Positions 1 to 5,708 of a DNA stretch of 6,109 nt are shown in pieces; position 1 is the first letter of the stretch; every line of letters starts with the position of its first letter. The DNA lies in contig JAFZEQ010000048.1 in the NCBI GenBank assembly GCA_017560605.1, positions 1 through 6,109 of the forward strand, read 5' to 3'. The translations under genes and the position numbers were made by a program. This stretch comes from Paludibacteraceae bacterium (lineage in GTDB: Bacteria; Bacteroidota; Bacteroidia; Bacteroidales; Paludibacteraceae). Below the pieces are notes generated by a model. It saw only the letters and a program-made list of their open reading frames with translations, was not told where the DNA came from and did not search any database.

Positions 1-1076
1 CGGTCACAGGACCACGTCAATCAGGCAAGACTACGCTATGCAAAATGGCGTTTCCTGAGTACGAATATGTCAATTTAGAACGTGCGACTACGCGTGCGCT
101 CGTGGAGCAGGATATTGAGGGATTTTTACTGCAATATCCCAATGGTCTAATCATTGACGAGGCACAGAACTTGCCCGAGTTGTTTTCCGTATTGCAGGTG
201 GTAGTGGACGAGAACAAGTCGCTGCGCTATGTATTGAGCGGTAGTAGCGATTTCCTCTTGATGCAGAACATCTCGCAGTCCTTAGCGGGTCGTGTGGCTG
301 TGATGCGATTGCTGCCATTGAGTTTGTCGGAACTGGGTGCTGATACCTCTGAAGATGTCAATGAGCAGATGTGGCGTGGTTTCTATCCTGCCGTGTGGGG
401 CGACAAGAAAGACCCTCATACTGTGTATGATAGCTATGTGGCCACTTATATCCAGAAGGATGTTCGCCAGATAGTAAATATTAAGGATTTGACTCTTTTC
501 CGTCGTTTTTTGACCCTTGTTGCTACGCGTGTAGGTACGGAGTTTGTTGCTTCGTCTATTGCTGCTGAGTTGAGCGTGGATTATAAGACTATCCAGTCAT
601 GGATGAGCATTTTGGAAACCTCTTATACAGCATTCTTGTTGCATCCTTTCTATCGCAATATCGGCAAGCGCCTAACTAAGACCCCAAAGGTGTATTTTTA
701 TGATGTAGGTTTGGTGTGCTACTTGTTGGGAATAGAGACTGCTCAGCAGTTGGCGCATCATCCTTTGCGTGGAGCTATCTTTGAGAACATGGTGGTGTGC
801 GATATGCTGAAGGAGCGTTATAATAAGGGTTTAGATAAGAATATAATGTTTTATCGTGATAAAGTGCGCGAGGTGGATATCTTGCAGGAGGAAGCAGGTA
901 GATTGCATGCCTATGAAGTCAAAGTAGCCGAGCGTTTTCATTCTGATTTTATTAAGTCGTTGGATTATCTAAAAGCACTATTGAAAGACGATCTATTGTC
1001 AATGAATATTGTCTATACAGGCGAAAACAAATCGGTCGGCAGTATTCATTTGAAGAATTATAAAGATATTAAATAA
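1..1076 (+). CDS. AAA+ ATPase with DUF4143 C-terminal region, 5'-partial
   Basis: The reading frame is open to the left edge (first full codon at position 3), so the gene begins outside the window; the first ATG inside, at 45, lies after the Walker A loop and is not the start. About 357 residues are visible. Walker A is GPRQSGKT at 9-32. Walker B is LIIDEAQ, with its Asp-Glu at 156-161. A sensor-like YVLSGSS follows, then the SLAGRV...LLPLSLSEL signature typical of the AAA_14/DUF4143 family. The C-terminal half has the DUF4143 pattern: a YIQKDVRQI helix, a winged-helix-like segment (ASSIAAELSVDYKTIQSWMS), KVYFYDVGLVCYLLG, GAIFENMV, and REVDIL...YEVK, which resembles a PD-(D/E)XK nuclease core. 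It ends in tandem stops, TAATAA. Family members are cytoplasmic P-loop ATPases, often of unknown substrate and numerous in Bacteroidales; DNA-related activity is only suggested. The LRR gene follows after 12 bases, so co-transcription is possible. Confidence 0.93.
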   Translation, partial: VTGPRQSGKTTLCKMAFPEYEYVNLERATTRALVEQDIEGFLLQYPNGLIIDEAQNLPELFSVLQVVVDENKSLRYVLSGSSDFLLMQNISQSLAGRVAVMRLLPLSLSELGADTSEDVNEQMWRGFYPAVWGDKKDPHTVYDSYVATYIQKDVRQIVNIKDLTLFRRFLTLVATRVGTEFVASSIAAELSVDYKTIQSWMSILETSYTAFLLHPFYRNIGKRLTKTPKVYFYDVGLVCYLLGIETAQQLAHHPLRGAIFENMVVCDMLKERYNKGLDKNIMFYRDKVREVDILQEEAGRLHAYEVKVAERFHSDFIKSLDYLKALLKDDLLSMNIVYTGENKSVGSIHLKNYKDIK

Positions 1077-1088
1077 TAACCATAAACC

Positions 1089-3704
1089 ATGAATGAAGTA
1101 ATTTATATGATTCGTGTTAATCGTCCTTGTCGTTTGTTTATAGATGATGAGGAGATGATGATTTTGGATGAGAACCGCCTCACCAAGATCACTTTGCCCG
1201 AGGGCGAGTACCTGCGTAAGGTAGTAGCTATTGATAATAAGGCAATTTATGACGAGGCAGAGATCACTTTGTCTGGTTCGTCTAAACTAGACACTATCAC
1301 CCTCGACACCACTGGCTTAGAAGAAGCAAAACGCAATGCGCTGCCAAAGTGGAAATTTCAAGTGGGTGACCTGATGTATAAGGCATTGGAGTATGACAAC
1401 GGAGTAGCTGTGGCTACATATGTAGATAAGAAAATAACCGAAGTCCTTATCCCCGAGGAAATTGTGTATGGTCACTATATCTATGAAGTAAAGGAGATTG
1501 GAGATAGGGCGTTCGATGGTTGCAGAAGTTTGACTTCCGTTACCATTGGAAATAGCGTAACGAGTATTGGAGAGTGTGCGTTCAATGGTTGCTCCAGTTT
1601 GACCTCACCTGTTTACAACGCTCATTGTTTTGTCTATATGCCTACTTCTTATAGTGGTGCTTATGCTATTCCTGAAGGGATTAAACAAATAGCTGGTGCT
1701 GCGTTCATTGATTGCTCTAGTTTGACTTCTGTCACCATCCCAAATAGCGTGACGAGCATTGGAGATGAAGCGTTCCGTAATTGCTCTAGTTTGACTTCTA
1801 TCACTATCCCTAATAGCGTAACTAGTATTGGAAGTTTGGCGTTCTCTGGTTGCTCTGGTTTGACTTCTATTGTTGTCGAACAAGGTAATGTTAAATACGA
1901 TAGCCGCGATAATTGCAATGCCATTATCGAAACCGCAAGTAACACTTTGATTAGAGGTTGTCAAAACACAACCATCCCTAATAGCGTAACGAGTATTGGA
2001 GATGAATCGTTCGCTTGGTGCAAGGGTTTGACTTCTATCACAATCCCTAATAGCGTAACGAGTATTGGAAGGGAGGCGTTCGCTTGGTGCTCTTTGACTT
2101 CTATCACTATCCCTAACAGCGTAACGAGTATTGGAAACAATGCGTTCAATGGTTGCTCTGCTTTGACCTCTATCACCATTCCTAACAGCGTAACCAGTAT
2201 TGGAGAGATGGCGTTCTATTGGTGCCATGGTTTGACTTCTATCACTATCCCTAACAGCGTAACGAGTATTGGAAAGGAGGTGTTCAATGGTTGCTATAGT
2301 TTGACTTCCATCACTATCCCTAATAGCGTAAAGAGTATTGGATTTGGTGCGTTCAATGGTTGCTCTGCTTTGACCTCCATCACTATCCCTAATAGTGTTA
2401 CAGAGATTGGATTTGGTGCGTTTCGTTATTGTAAAGGTTTGACTTCTATTACAATCTCTAATAGCGTAACGAGTATTGGATATGAAGCGTTCAAGGGTTG
2501 CTCTAGTATGACTTCCGTCACTATCCCTAATAGCGTAACGGAGATTGAAAAGGCTGCGTTCTCTGGTTGCTCTAGTTTGACTTCTGTGACAATCGGAAAC
2601 AGCGTAACGAGTATTGAAGAGGGTGCGTTCGAAGGTACAGCCTTCTACAACAATCCATCCAATTGGGATAAAGGGGTATTATATATTGACAATTGTCTAA
2701 TAACTGTAGATACCAATATAGCGGTTTGTTACAAGATTAAAGAGAATACTCGATTAATTGCTGATCGTGCGTTCTCTAGATGTTCAGGTTTGACTTCTAT
2801 CACTATCCCTAATAGCGTGACGAGTATTGGATATGAGGCGTTCTCTGGTTGCAAAAGTTTGACTTCTATCACTATTCCTAACAGCGTAACTAGTATTAGA
2901 TCGAGGGCGTTCGAAGGTACAGCCTTCTACAACAATCCATCCAACTGGGATAATAGGGCATTGTACATAGGTGATTGCCTCATTCGCCTTGCTGATGGTT
3001 ATGTCGGTAATTATAACATCAAAGAAAGCACTCGATTAATTGCTGATGGTGCGTTCTGGGGTAGCTCAAGTTTGACTTCCATCACCATCCCTAACAGCGT
3101 AACGAGTATTGGAAAGGAGGCGTTCATGAGTTGCTCTGGTTTGACTTCTATCACTATTCCTAACAGCGTAACCAGTATTGGAGATTGGGCGTTCATGAGT
3201 TGCTCCTCTTTGACATCGATCATTATCCCTAATAGTGTAACAAGTATTGGAGGTAGTGCGTTCAAAGGTTGCGAAGGTTTGACATCGATCATTATCCCTA
3301 ATAGTGTAACAAGTATTGGAGATGGTGCGTTCGCTCGGTGCTCAGGTTTGACTTCGGTGACTATCCCCAACAGCGTAACGAGTATTGGAAGGTGGGCGTT
3401 CGTTGGTTGCACAGGTTTGACTTCTATTACTATCCCTAATAGCGTAACGAGTATTGGATACATGGCGTTCTATGGTTGCACAGGTTTGAGTTCGATCACT
3501 ATCCCAGAGAGCGTAACGAGTATTGGAGATGAGGCGTTCGCTCGGTGCTCAGGTTTGACTTCTATCACGATCCCTAACAGCGTAACGGGTATTGGACATC
3601 GTGCGTTCTATGGTTGCGATGGTTTGACTTCTGTTACCGTCCCAAGTCACACAAAGATTGGAACTGATGCTTTCTCAAAGCACACCCAAATCATTCGTAA
3701 GTAA
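1089..3704 (+). CDS. Leaderless LRR_5/BspA-like protein with PEGA-like N-terminal domain
   Basis: 871 residues. Residues 1-75 have no signal peptide or membrane segment. They look like a PEGA-type beta domain: [14 protein letters not shown], then LPEGEY, then two more strands ending ITLD. A linker and a BspA-type lead-in (residues 88-147, ending in [12 protein letters not shown]) follow. Residues 148-845 are 24 leucine-rich repeats of the LRR_5 (BspA/TpLRR) class, mostly 23 residues: [14 protein letters not shown], two variable residues, AF, two variable residues, Cys, two more. Four units carry longer modules (A, B, C, C). Residues 846-871 are a cap ending IIRK. The ATG at 1089 is preceded two codons upstream by an in-frame TAA (1083-1085), so no hidden leader sits upstream; Met7 (1107) is an alternative start. 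The gene ends TAATAA. The repeats alone would suggest adhesion or protein binding, but without a leader the protein should stay in the cytoplasm. No obvious promoter lies in the 12-base gap to the ATPase. Confidence 0.93.
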   Translation: MNEVIYMIRVNRPCRLFIDDEEMMILDENRLTKITLPEGEYLRKVVAIDNKAIYDEAEITLSGSSKLDTITLDTTGLEEAKRNALPKWKFQVGDLMYKALEYDNGVAVATYVDKKITEVLIPEEIVYGHYIYEVKEIGDRAFDGCRSLTSVTIGNSVTSIGECAFNGCSSLTSPVYNAHCFVYMPTSYSGAYAIPEGIKQIAGAAFIDCSSLTSVTIPNSVTSIGDEAFRNCSSLTSITIPNSVTSIGSLAFSGCSGLTSIVVEQGNVKYDSRDNCNAIIETASNTLIRGCQNTTIPNSVTSIGDESFAWCKGLTSITIPNSVTSIGREAFAWCSLTSITIPNSVTSIGNNAFNGCSALTSITIPNSVTSIGEMAFYWCHGLTSITIPNSVTSIGKEVFNGCYSLTSITIPNSVKSIGFGAFNGCSALTSITIPNSVTEIGFGAFRYCKGLTSITISNSVTSIGYEAFKGCSSMTSVTIPNSVTEIEKAAFSGCSSLTSVTIGNSVTSIEEGAFEGTAFYNNPSNWDKGVLYIDNCLITVDTNIAVCYKIKENTRLIADRAFSRCSGLTSITIPNSVTSIGYEAFSGCKSLTSITIPNSVTSIRSRAFEGTAFYNNPSNWDNRALYIGDCLIRLADGYVGNYNIKESTRLIADGAFWGSSSLTSITIPNSVTSIGKEAFMSCSGLTSITIPNSVTSIGDWAFMSCSSLTSIIIPNSVTSIGGSAFKGCEGLTSIIIPNSVTSIGDGAFARCSGLTSVTIPNSVTSIGRWAFVGCTGLTSITIPNSVTSIGYMAFYGCTGLSSITIPESVTSIGDEAFARCSGLTSITIPNSVTGIGHRAFYGCDGLTSVTVPSHTKIGTDAFSKHTQIIRK
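1107..1316 (+). other. PEGA-like N-terminal beta domain of the leaderless LRR protein
   Basis: The translated segment (about residues 7-75) shows alternating hydrophobic strands with the PEGA-style order: a V-x-[11 protein letters not shown] strand pair, a turn, a T-x-LPEGEY strand, a charged VVAIDNKA segment, and two final strands (AEITL, DTITLD). PEGA domains are small beta-sandwich modules found in many bacterial surface and cytoplasmic proteins. The assignment is by pattern only and a profile search could overturn it. Confidence 0.45.
1608..1706 (+). repeat. LRR module A, copy 1
   Basis: A 99-base module coding [17 protein letters not shown], then [16 protein letters not shown]. It replaces the usual [11 protein letters not shown] stretch of repeat 2. 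A second copy lies at 5139-5237 in the next LRR gene, with about 9 differences over 99 bases by hand count. Confidence 0.9.
1869..1973 (+). repeat. LRR module B, copy 1
   Basis: A 105-base module coding [19 protein letters not shown] followed by [16 protein letters not shown], inserted in repeat 5 ahead of a normal IPNSVTSIG. The second copy, of the same length, is at 4833-4937. The [13 protein letters not shown] pattern is familiar from other Bacteroidales BspA-like proteins. Confidence 0.9.
2631..2774 (+). repeat. LRR module C, copy 1
   Basis: A 144-base module (48 residues) coding [15 protein letters not shown], then LYIDNCLI, then [13 protein letters not shown]. It follows the AF of repeat 14 and replaces its usual xxC turn. 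Such NPxNWDxGxLYI inserts are a known irregular element of BspA-like LRR proteins. Its first 40 or so bases match copy 2, while its LYIDNCLI section matches copy 3, so it looks mosaic. Confidence 0.9.
2913..3056 (+). repeat. LRR module C, copy 2
   Basis: A 144-base module after the AF of repeat 16. It differs from copy 4 in the next gene (5307-5450) at about 13 of 144 bases by hand count. That makes it closer to that copy than to copy 1 in its own gene, apart from the first 40 or so bases, where copies 1 and 2 are nearly identical. Confidence 0.9.
3624..3701 (+). other. Conserved C-terminal LRR cap (copy 1)
   Basis: The last 26 residues read [19 protein letters not shown] and end HTQIIRK. 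The following gene ends with the same pattern (SHTxI, AF, TxIIRK) at 5604-5681. It probably closes the solenoid. No type IX secretion C-terminal domain, sortase motif or membrane anchor follows it. Confidence 0.75.
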
Positions 3705-3736
3705 TAAGATTTAAAGATTCAAAAATGGCATAAAAT

Positions 3737-3767
3737 TTGGAATTAGCAGAAAAAAATATTACCTTTG
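3737..3767 (+). promoter_or_regulatory. Bacteroidetes sigma-ABfr promoter (-33/-7)
   Basis: TTG at 3737-3739 (inside TTTGG) and TACCTTTG at 3760-3767 are separated by 20 bases. This is a full match to the Bacteroides consensus TTG-N19-21-TAnnTTTG. The expected transcription start is a few bases downstream, about 3772-3775, giving a leader of roughly 85 bases. It should drive the exported LRR gene at 3858 and probably the next one at 5709. Confidence 0.88.
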
Positions 3768-3772
3768 CACCG

Positions 3773-3853
3773 ACATTGAAACATTGAAACCTTGAAACAT
3801 TTGAATTATTGAATTATTGAATTCTTAAATTCTTGAATTATTAAATTCTTCAA
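3773..3853 (+). repeat. Ten-unit 8-bp direct repeat forming the 5' leader
   Basis: The stretch parses into ten consecutive units: ACATTGAA twice, ACCTTGAA, ACATTTGAA (9 bases), TTATTGAA twice, TTCTTAAA, TTCTTGAA, TTATTAAA and TTCTTCAA. That is 81 bases in total, with consensus (A/T)(C/T)(A/C)TT(G/A)AA. It begins at about the predicted transcription start and ends four bases before the ATG. The first four units start with A and the rest with T. It is A/U-rich and has no Shine-Dalgarno sequence, so it may act as an unstructured translation-promoting leader, which is an inference. Confidence 0.85.
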
Positions 3854-3857
3854 TCAT

Positions 3858-3944
3858 ATGAAAAAACGTCTCACAATCATTACCCTAGCCATCATTACCC
3901 TTGCCATCATTACCCTTGCCATCATTACTATAACGATGATGGCG
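3858..3944 (+). other. Signal peptide with repeated hydrophobic core
   Basis: Residues 1-29: a basic start (MKKR), a core of IITLA repeated three times plus IITIT, then MMA as the likely signal peptidase I site. The next gene has the same TMMA ending (ATTTMMA|ET), which supports the cleavage position. The core is longer than in a typical signal peptide. Confidence 0.8.
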
Positions 3945-5684
3945 GGTACTAAATTCTATCATGAAGACTTGGAATACGAAATAATTTCTGATAGCACAGG
4001 TTATGCCGTAGAAGTAATTGGCAAAAAGACTAGTTCTCAATCCGTTGTTATCCCCGCATCTGTCCCTTATCTTGGCGTGAATCTTCCGGTAAAAACCATT
4101 GGACAGTATGCGACTATCGCTCCATCGTTATCGATTAATAGTCCCCTAAAAAGATATCAAGTTTCATCTAATGCACCGTTCCGGTATCAGTCCTCATTGA
4201 CCTCTGTAACCCTCCCAAATAGCATAATACATATTGGAGACTGGGCATTCTATAGTTGCTCTTCGCTCACCTCTATCAATATTCCCAATAGTGTAAAGAC
4301 TATTGGAAGTAACGCGTTCGATGGTTGCAAATCGCTGACTTCTATCACCATACCTAATAGCGTGACATGGATTGGAATAGAGGCGTTCTTGGATTGCTCT
4401 TCCTTAACCTCGGTGACTATCCCAGATGGTGTGACACATATTAATTCCGGAACATTCAAGAATTGCTCTTCACTAACTTCCATCACGATCCCCAATAGTG
4501 TGATCAGTATTGGAGAAGATGCCTTCTATGGTACCGCACTATACAATGATCCTGCTAATTGGGAGAATGGGGCACTATATATTGACAATTGTTTGATAAA
4601 GGTGGATAGTACTTACGATGGTAATTTCACAATTAGAGCAAATACTCGTTTGATTGCCGATTGGGCGTTCAGTGATTGCTCACACTTAAACATAGATTCT
4701 TTATTCCCTGATCCAAGTACGAATACAAATCGCAAGCCACTCGCTTGTACTTCTGTGACTTCTGTGACTATCCCTAATAGCGTAACCAGTATTGGAAATC
4801 AGGTGTTCAATGGTTGCACTGGTTTGACTTCTATTATTGTCGAACAAGGCAATGCTAAATACGATAGCCGCGAAAATTGCAACGCTATTATCGAAACAGC
4901 TACGAACACATTGATTAGCGGTTGTCAAAACACATCTATCCCTAACAGCGTAACGAGTATTGGATGGCATGCGTTCGAGTATTGCTCCTCTTTGACTTCC
5001 ATCACTATCCCTAATAGCGTAACTAGTATTGGAGATAGGGCGTTCTCTGGTTGCTCTGGTTTGACTTCTATCACCATCCCTAACAGCGTAAAGAGTATTG
5101 GAGAATATGCGTTCGAGGGTTGCCATAGTTTGACTTCACCTGTTTACAACGCACATTGCTTTGCCTATATGCCTACTTCTTATAGGGGTGCTTATACTAT
5201 TCCAGAAGGGATTAAACAAATTGCTGGTGCAGCTTTCTATAATTGCTCTAGTTTGACTTATGTGACTATCCCTAGTAGCGTAACAAGTATTGGAAGGTAT
5301 GCGTTCAAGGGTACAGCTTTCTACCATAATCCATCCAATTGGGATAATGGGGCATTGTACCTAGGTAATTGCCTCATTCACCTTGCTGATGGTTATGTCG
5401 GTGATTATAACATCAAAGAAAACACTCGATTAATTGCTGATGCTGCGTTCGAATATTGCTCTAGTTTGACTTCTATTACTATCCCTAATAGCGTAACGAA
5501 TATTGGATATTGGACGTTTTCTGGTTGCTCTAGTTTGACTTCTATCACGATCCCTAATAGTGTGACGAGTATTGGATCGAGTGCGTTTGCTTTTTGCTAT
5601 TCGTTGACTTCCGTCATCGTCCCAAGCCACACAGAGATTGCAAAATATGCTTTCCCAGAGGACACCCGAATTATCCGTAAGTAA
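3858..5684 (+). CDS. Exported LRR_5/BspA-like protein
   Basis: 608 residues. It starts with a Sec signal peptide: KKR, a long hydrophobic core made of IITLA repeats, and a TMMA|GT cleavage site after about residue 29. No lipobox Cys follows. Residues 30-113 form a non-repeat head: a BspA-type lead-in (FYHEDLEYEIISDSTGYAVE), VVIPASV and VKTIG, then an unusual segment before the first repeat. Residues 114-582 hold 13 LRR_5 units with modules in the order C-B-A-C, plus a 22-residue non-repeat insert near 4683-4748. Residues 583-608 are the cap ending IIRK. BspA-like proteins are generally surface or extracellular and implicated in adhesion; here only export across the inner membrane is supported, since no T9SS domain or other anchor is visible. 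The start is fixed by the signal peptide and upstream promoter. The next LRR gene follows after 24 bases, probably in the same transcript. Confidence 0.94.
   Translation: MKKRLTIITLAIITLAIITLAIITITMMAGTKFYHEDLEYEIISDSTGYAVEVIGKKTSSQSVVIPASVPYLGVNLPVKTIGQYATIAPSLSINSPLKRYQVSSNAPFRYQSSLTSVTLPNSIIHIGDWAFYSCSSLTSINIPNSVKTIGSNAFDGCKSLTSITIPNSVTWIGIEAFLDCSSLTSVTIPDGVTHINSGTFKNCSSLTSITIPNSVISIGEDAFYGTALYNDPANWENGALYIDNCLIKVDSTYDGNFTIRANTRLIADWAFSDCSHLNIDSLFPDPSTNTNRKPLACTSVTSVTIPNSVTSIGNQVFNGCTGLTSIIVEQGNAKYDSRENCNAIIETATNTLISGCQNTSIPNSVTSIGWHAFEYCSSLTSITIPNSVTSIGDRAFSGCSGLTSITIPNSVKSIGEYAFEGCHSLTSPVYNAHCFAYMPTSYRGAYTIPEGIKQIAGAAFYNCSSLTYVTIPSSVTSIGRYAFKGTAFYHNPSNWDNGALYLGNCLIHLADGYVGDYNIKENTRLIADAAFEYCSSLTSITIPNSVTNIGYWTFSGCSSLTSITIPNSVTSIGSSAFAFCYSLTSVIVPSHTEIAKYAFPEDTRIIRK
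3876..3935 (+). repeat. 15-bp in-frame tandem repeat in signal peptide
   Basis: Units are 3876-3890 (ATCATTACCCTAGCC), 3891-3905 and 3906-3920 (both ATCATTACCCTTGCC), and a degenerate fourth at 3921-3935 that keeps ATCATTAC. Each codes five residues, IITLA. Because 15 is a multiple of three, gain or loss of a unit would lengthen or shorten the hydrophobic core without shifting the frame. Confidence 0.93.
4527..4670 (+). repeat. LRR module C, copy 3
   Basis: 144 bases after the AF of unit 5, coding [23 protein letters not shown] and then TRLIADWAF. It is the most divergent copy at the 5' end. Its LYIDNCLI section nevertheless matches copy 1 closely at DNA level (TATATATTGACAATTGT shared). Confidence 0.88.
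4833..4937 (+). repeat. LRR module B, copy 2
   Basis: 105 bases coding IIVEQGNAKYDSRENCNAI then IETATNTLISGCQNTS. It is the same length as copy 1 at 1869-1973, and the DNA is very similar. Confidence 0.9.
5139..5237 (+). repeat. LRR module A, copy 2
   Basis: 99 bases coding [17 protein letters not shown] then [16 protein letters not shown]. It is a near copy of 1608-1706, about 91% identical by hand count. Confidence 0.9.
5307..5450 (+). repeat. LRR module C, copy 4
   Basis: 144 bases coding KGTAFYHNPSNWDNG, LYLGNCLIHLADGYVGDY, then [13 protein letters not shown]. Its closest relative in the window is copy 2 in the upstream gene, and both contain the [16 protein letters not shown] stretch. 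Confidence 0.9.
5604..5681 (+). other. Conserved C-terminal LRR cap (copy 2)
   Basis: The last 26 residues are LTSVIVPSHTEIAKYAFPE and then DTRIIRK. They align without gaps to the cap of the leaderless gene at 3624-3701. Confidence 0.75.
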
Positions 5685-5708
5685 CACGTATTAAATCCCC
5701 ATAACACA

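Larger units (their letters stand above)
1530..3623 (+). repeat. 69-bp LRR_5 repeat array, 24 units (first LRR gene)
   Basis: These are tandem in-frame 69-bp units, each starting at a TTGAC(T/A/C)TC codon run (LTS). By my count the array adds up exactly to 698 residues: 20 plain units, of which one (2028-2093) is 22 residues, and four with extra modules. Module A adds 18 residues, module B adds 33, and two module C copies add 48 each. The core coding for IPNSVTSIG is almost invariant even at the DNA level. Variation concentrates around the AF-xx-C segment. Most units keep a Cys at the same place. Confidence 0.93.
3705..3857 (+). other. Intergenic region with promoter and repeat leader
   Basis: 153 bases between two LRR genes. 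It holds a second in-frame stop (3705-3707), an AT-rich stretch without a convincing hairpin terminator, a Bacteroidetes-type promoter (3737-3767) and an 8-bp repeat leader (3773-3853). There is no open reading frame of note and no RNA gene that I can recognise. Confidence 0.85.
4197..5603 (+). repeat. 69-bp LRR_5 repeat array, 13 units (second LRR gene)
   Basis: These are tandem in-frame units of the same type as in the upstream gene. The first five units are more divergent in protein (for example SIIHIG, SVKTIG, SVTWIG, GVTHIN) and in codons (TCGCTGAC, TCCTTAAC). Units after position 4750 use the standard codon pattern seen throughout the upstream gene. The 3' half therefore appears homogenised with its neighbours and the 5' part not. 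Confidence 0.92.

Noticed and set aside
45..47. ATG at 45 as the start of the ATPase
   Set aside because: The frame is open to the left edge and the Walker A loop (9-32) lies upstream of this ATG, so it is internal.
706..713. TAGGTTTG matching the -7 promoter element inside the ATPase gene
   Set aside because: No TTG lies about 20 bases upstream, and it sits in a conserved coding stretch (YDVGLV), so it is most likely a chance match.
1041..1088. Promoter for the leaderless LRR gene
   Set aside because: TTCATTTG near 1047 is only a partial match and has no properly spaced TTG upstream.
1605..2228. Long reverse-strand open frames across the LRR arrays (also 3011-3463, 4701-5126 and others)
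   Set aside because: A repeat whose length is a multiple of three leaves antisense frames open in every unit. Their translations are monotonous mirror images of the LRR unit with no recognisable domain.
1530..3623. CRISPR-like pattern of conserved and variable segments
   Set aside because: The period is 69 bases and in frame, the conserved part encodes the LRR core, there is no dyad in the repeat, and the variable parts are short codon changes rather than spacers.
1530..3623. Diversity-generating retroelement target
   Set aside because: No reverse transcriptase or template repeat is in the window, and the variable codons are not limited to adenine-derived changes. Variation is between units rather than in one 3' region.
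3705..3736. Rho-independent terminator after the first LRR gene
   Set aside because: The stretch is AT-rich, but I see no stable GC stem followed by a T run.
5604..5681. Type IX secretion C-terminal domain or LPXTG anchor on the exported LRR protein
   Set aside because: The protein ends in a short LRR cap (IIRK). No sorting-domain motifs, sortase signal or hydrophobic tail is present.
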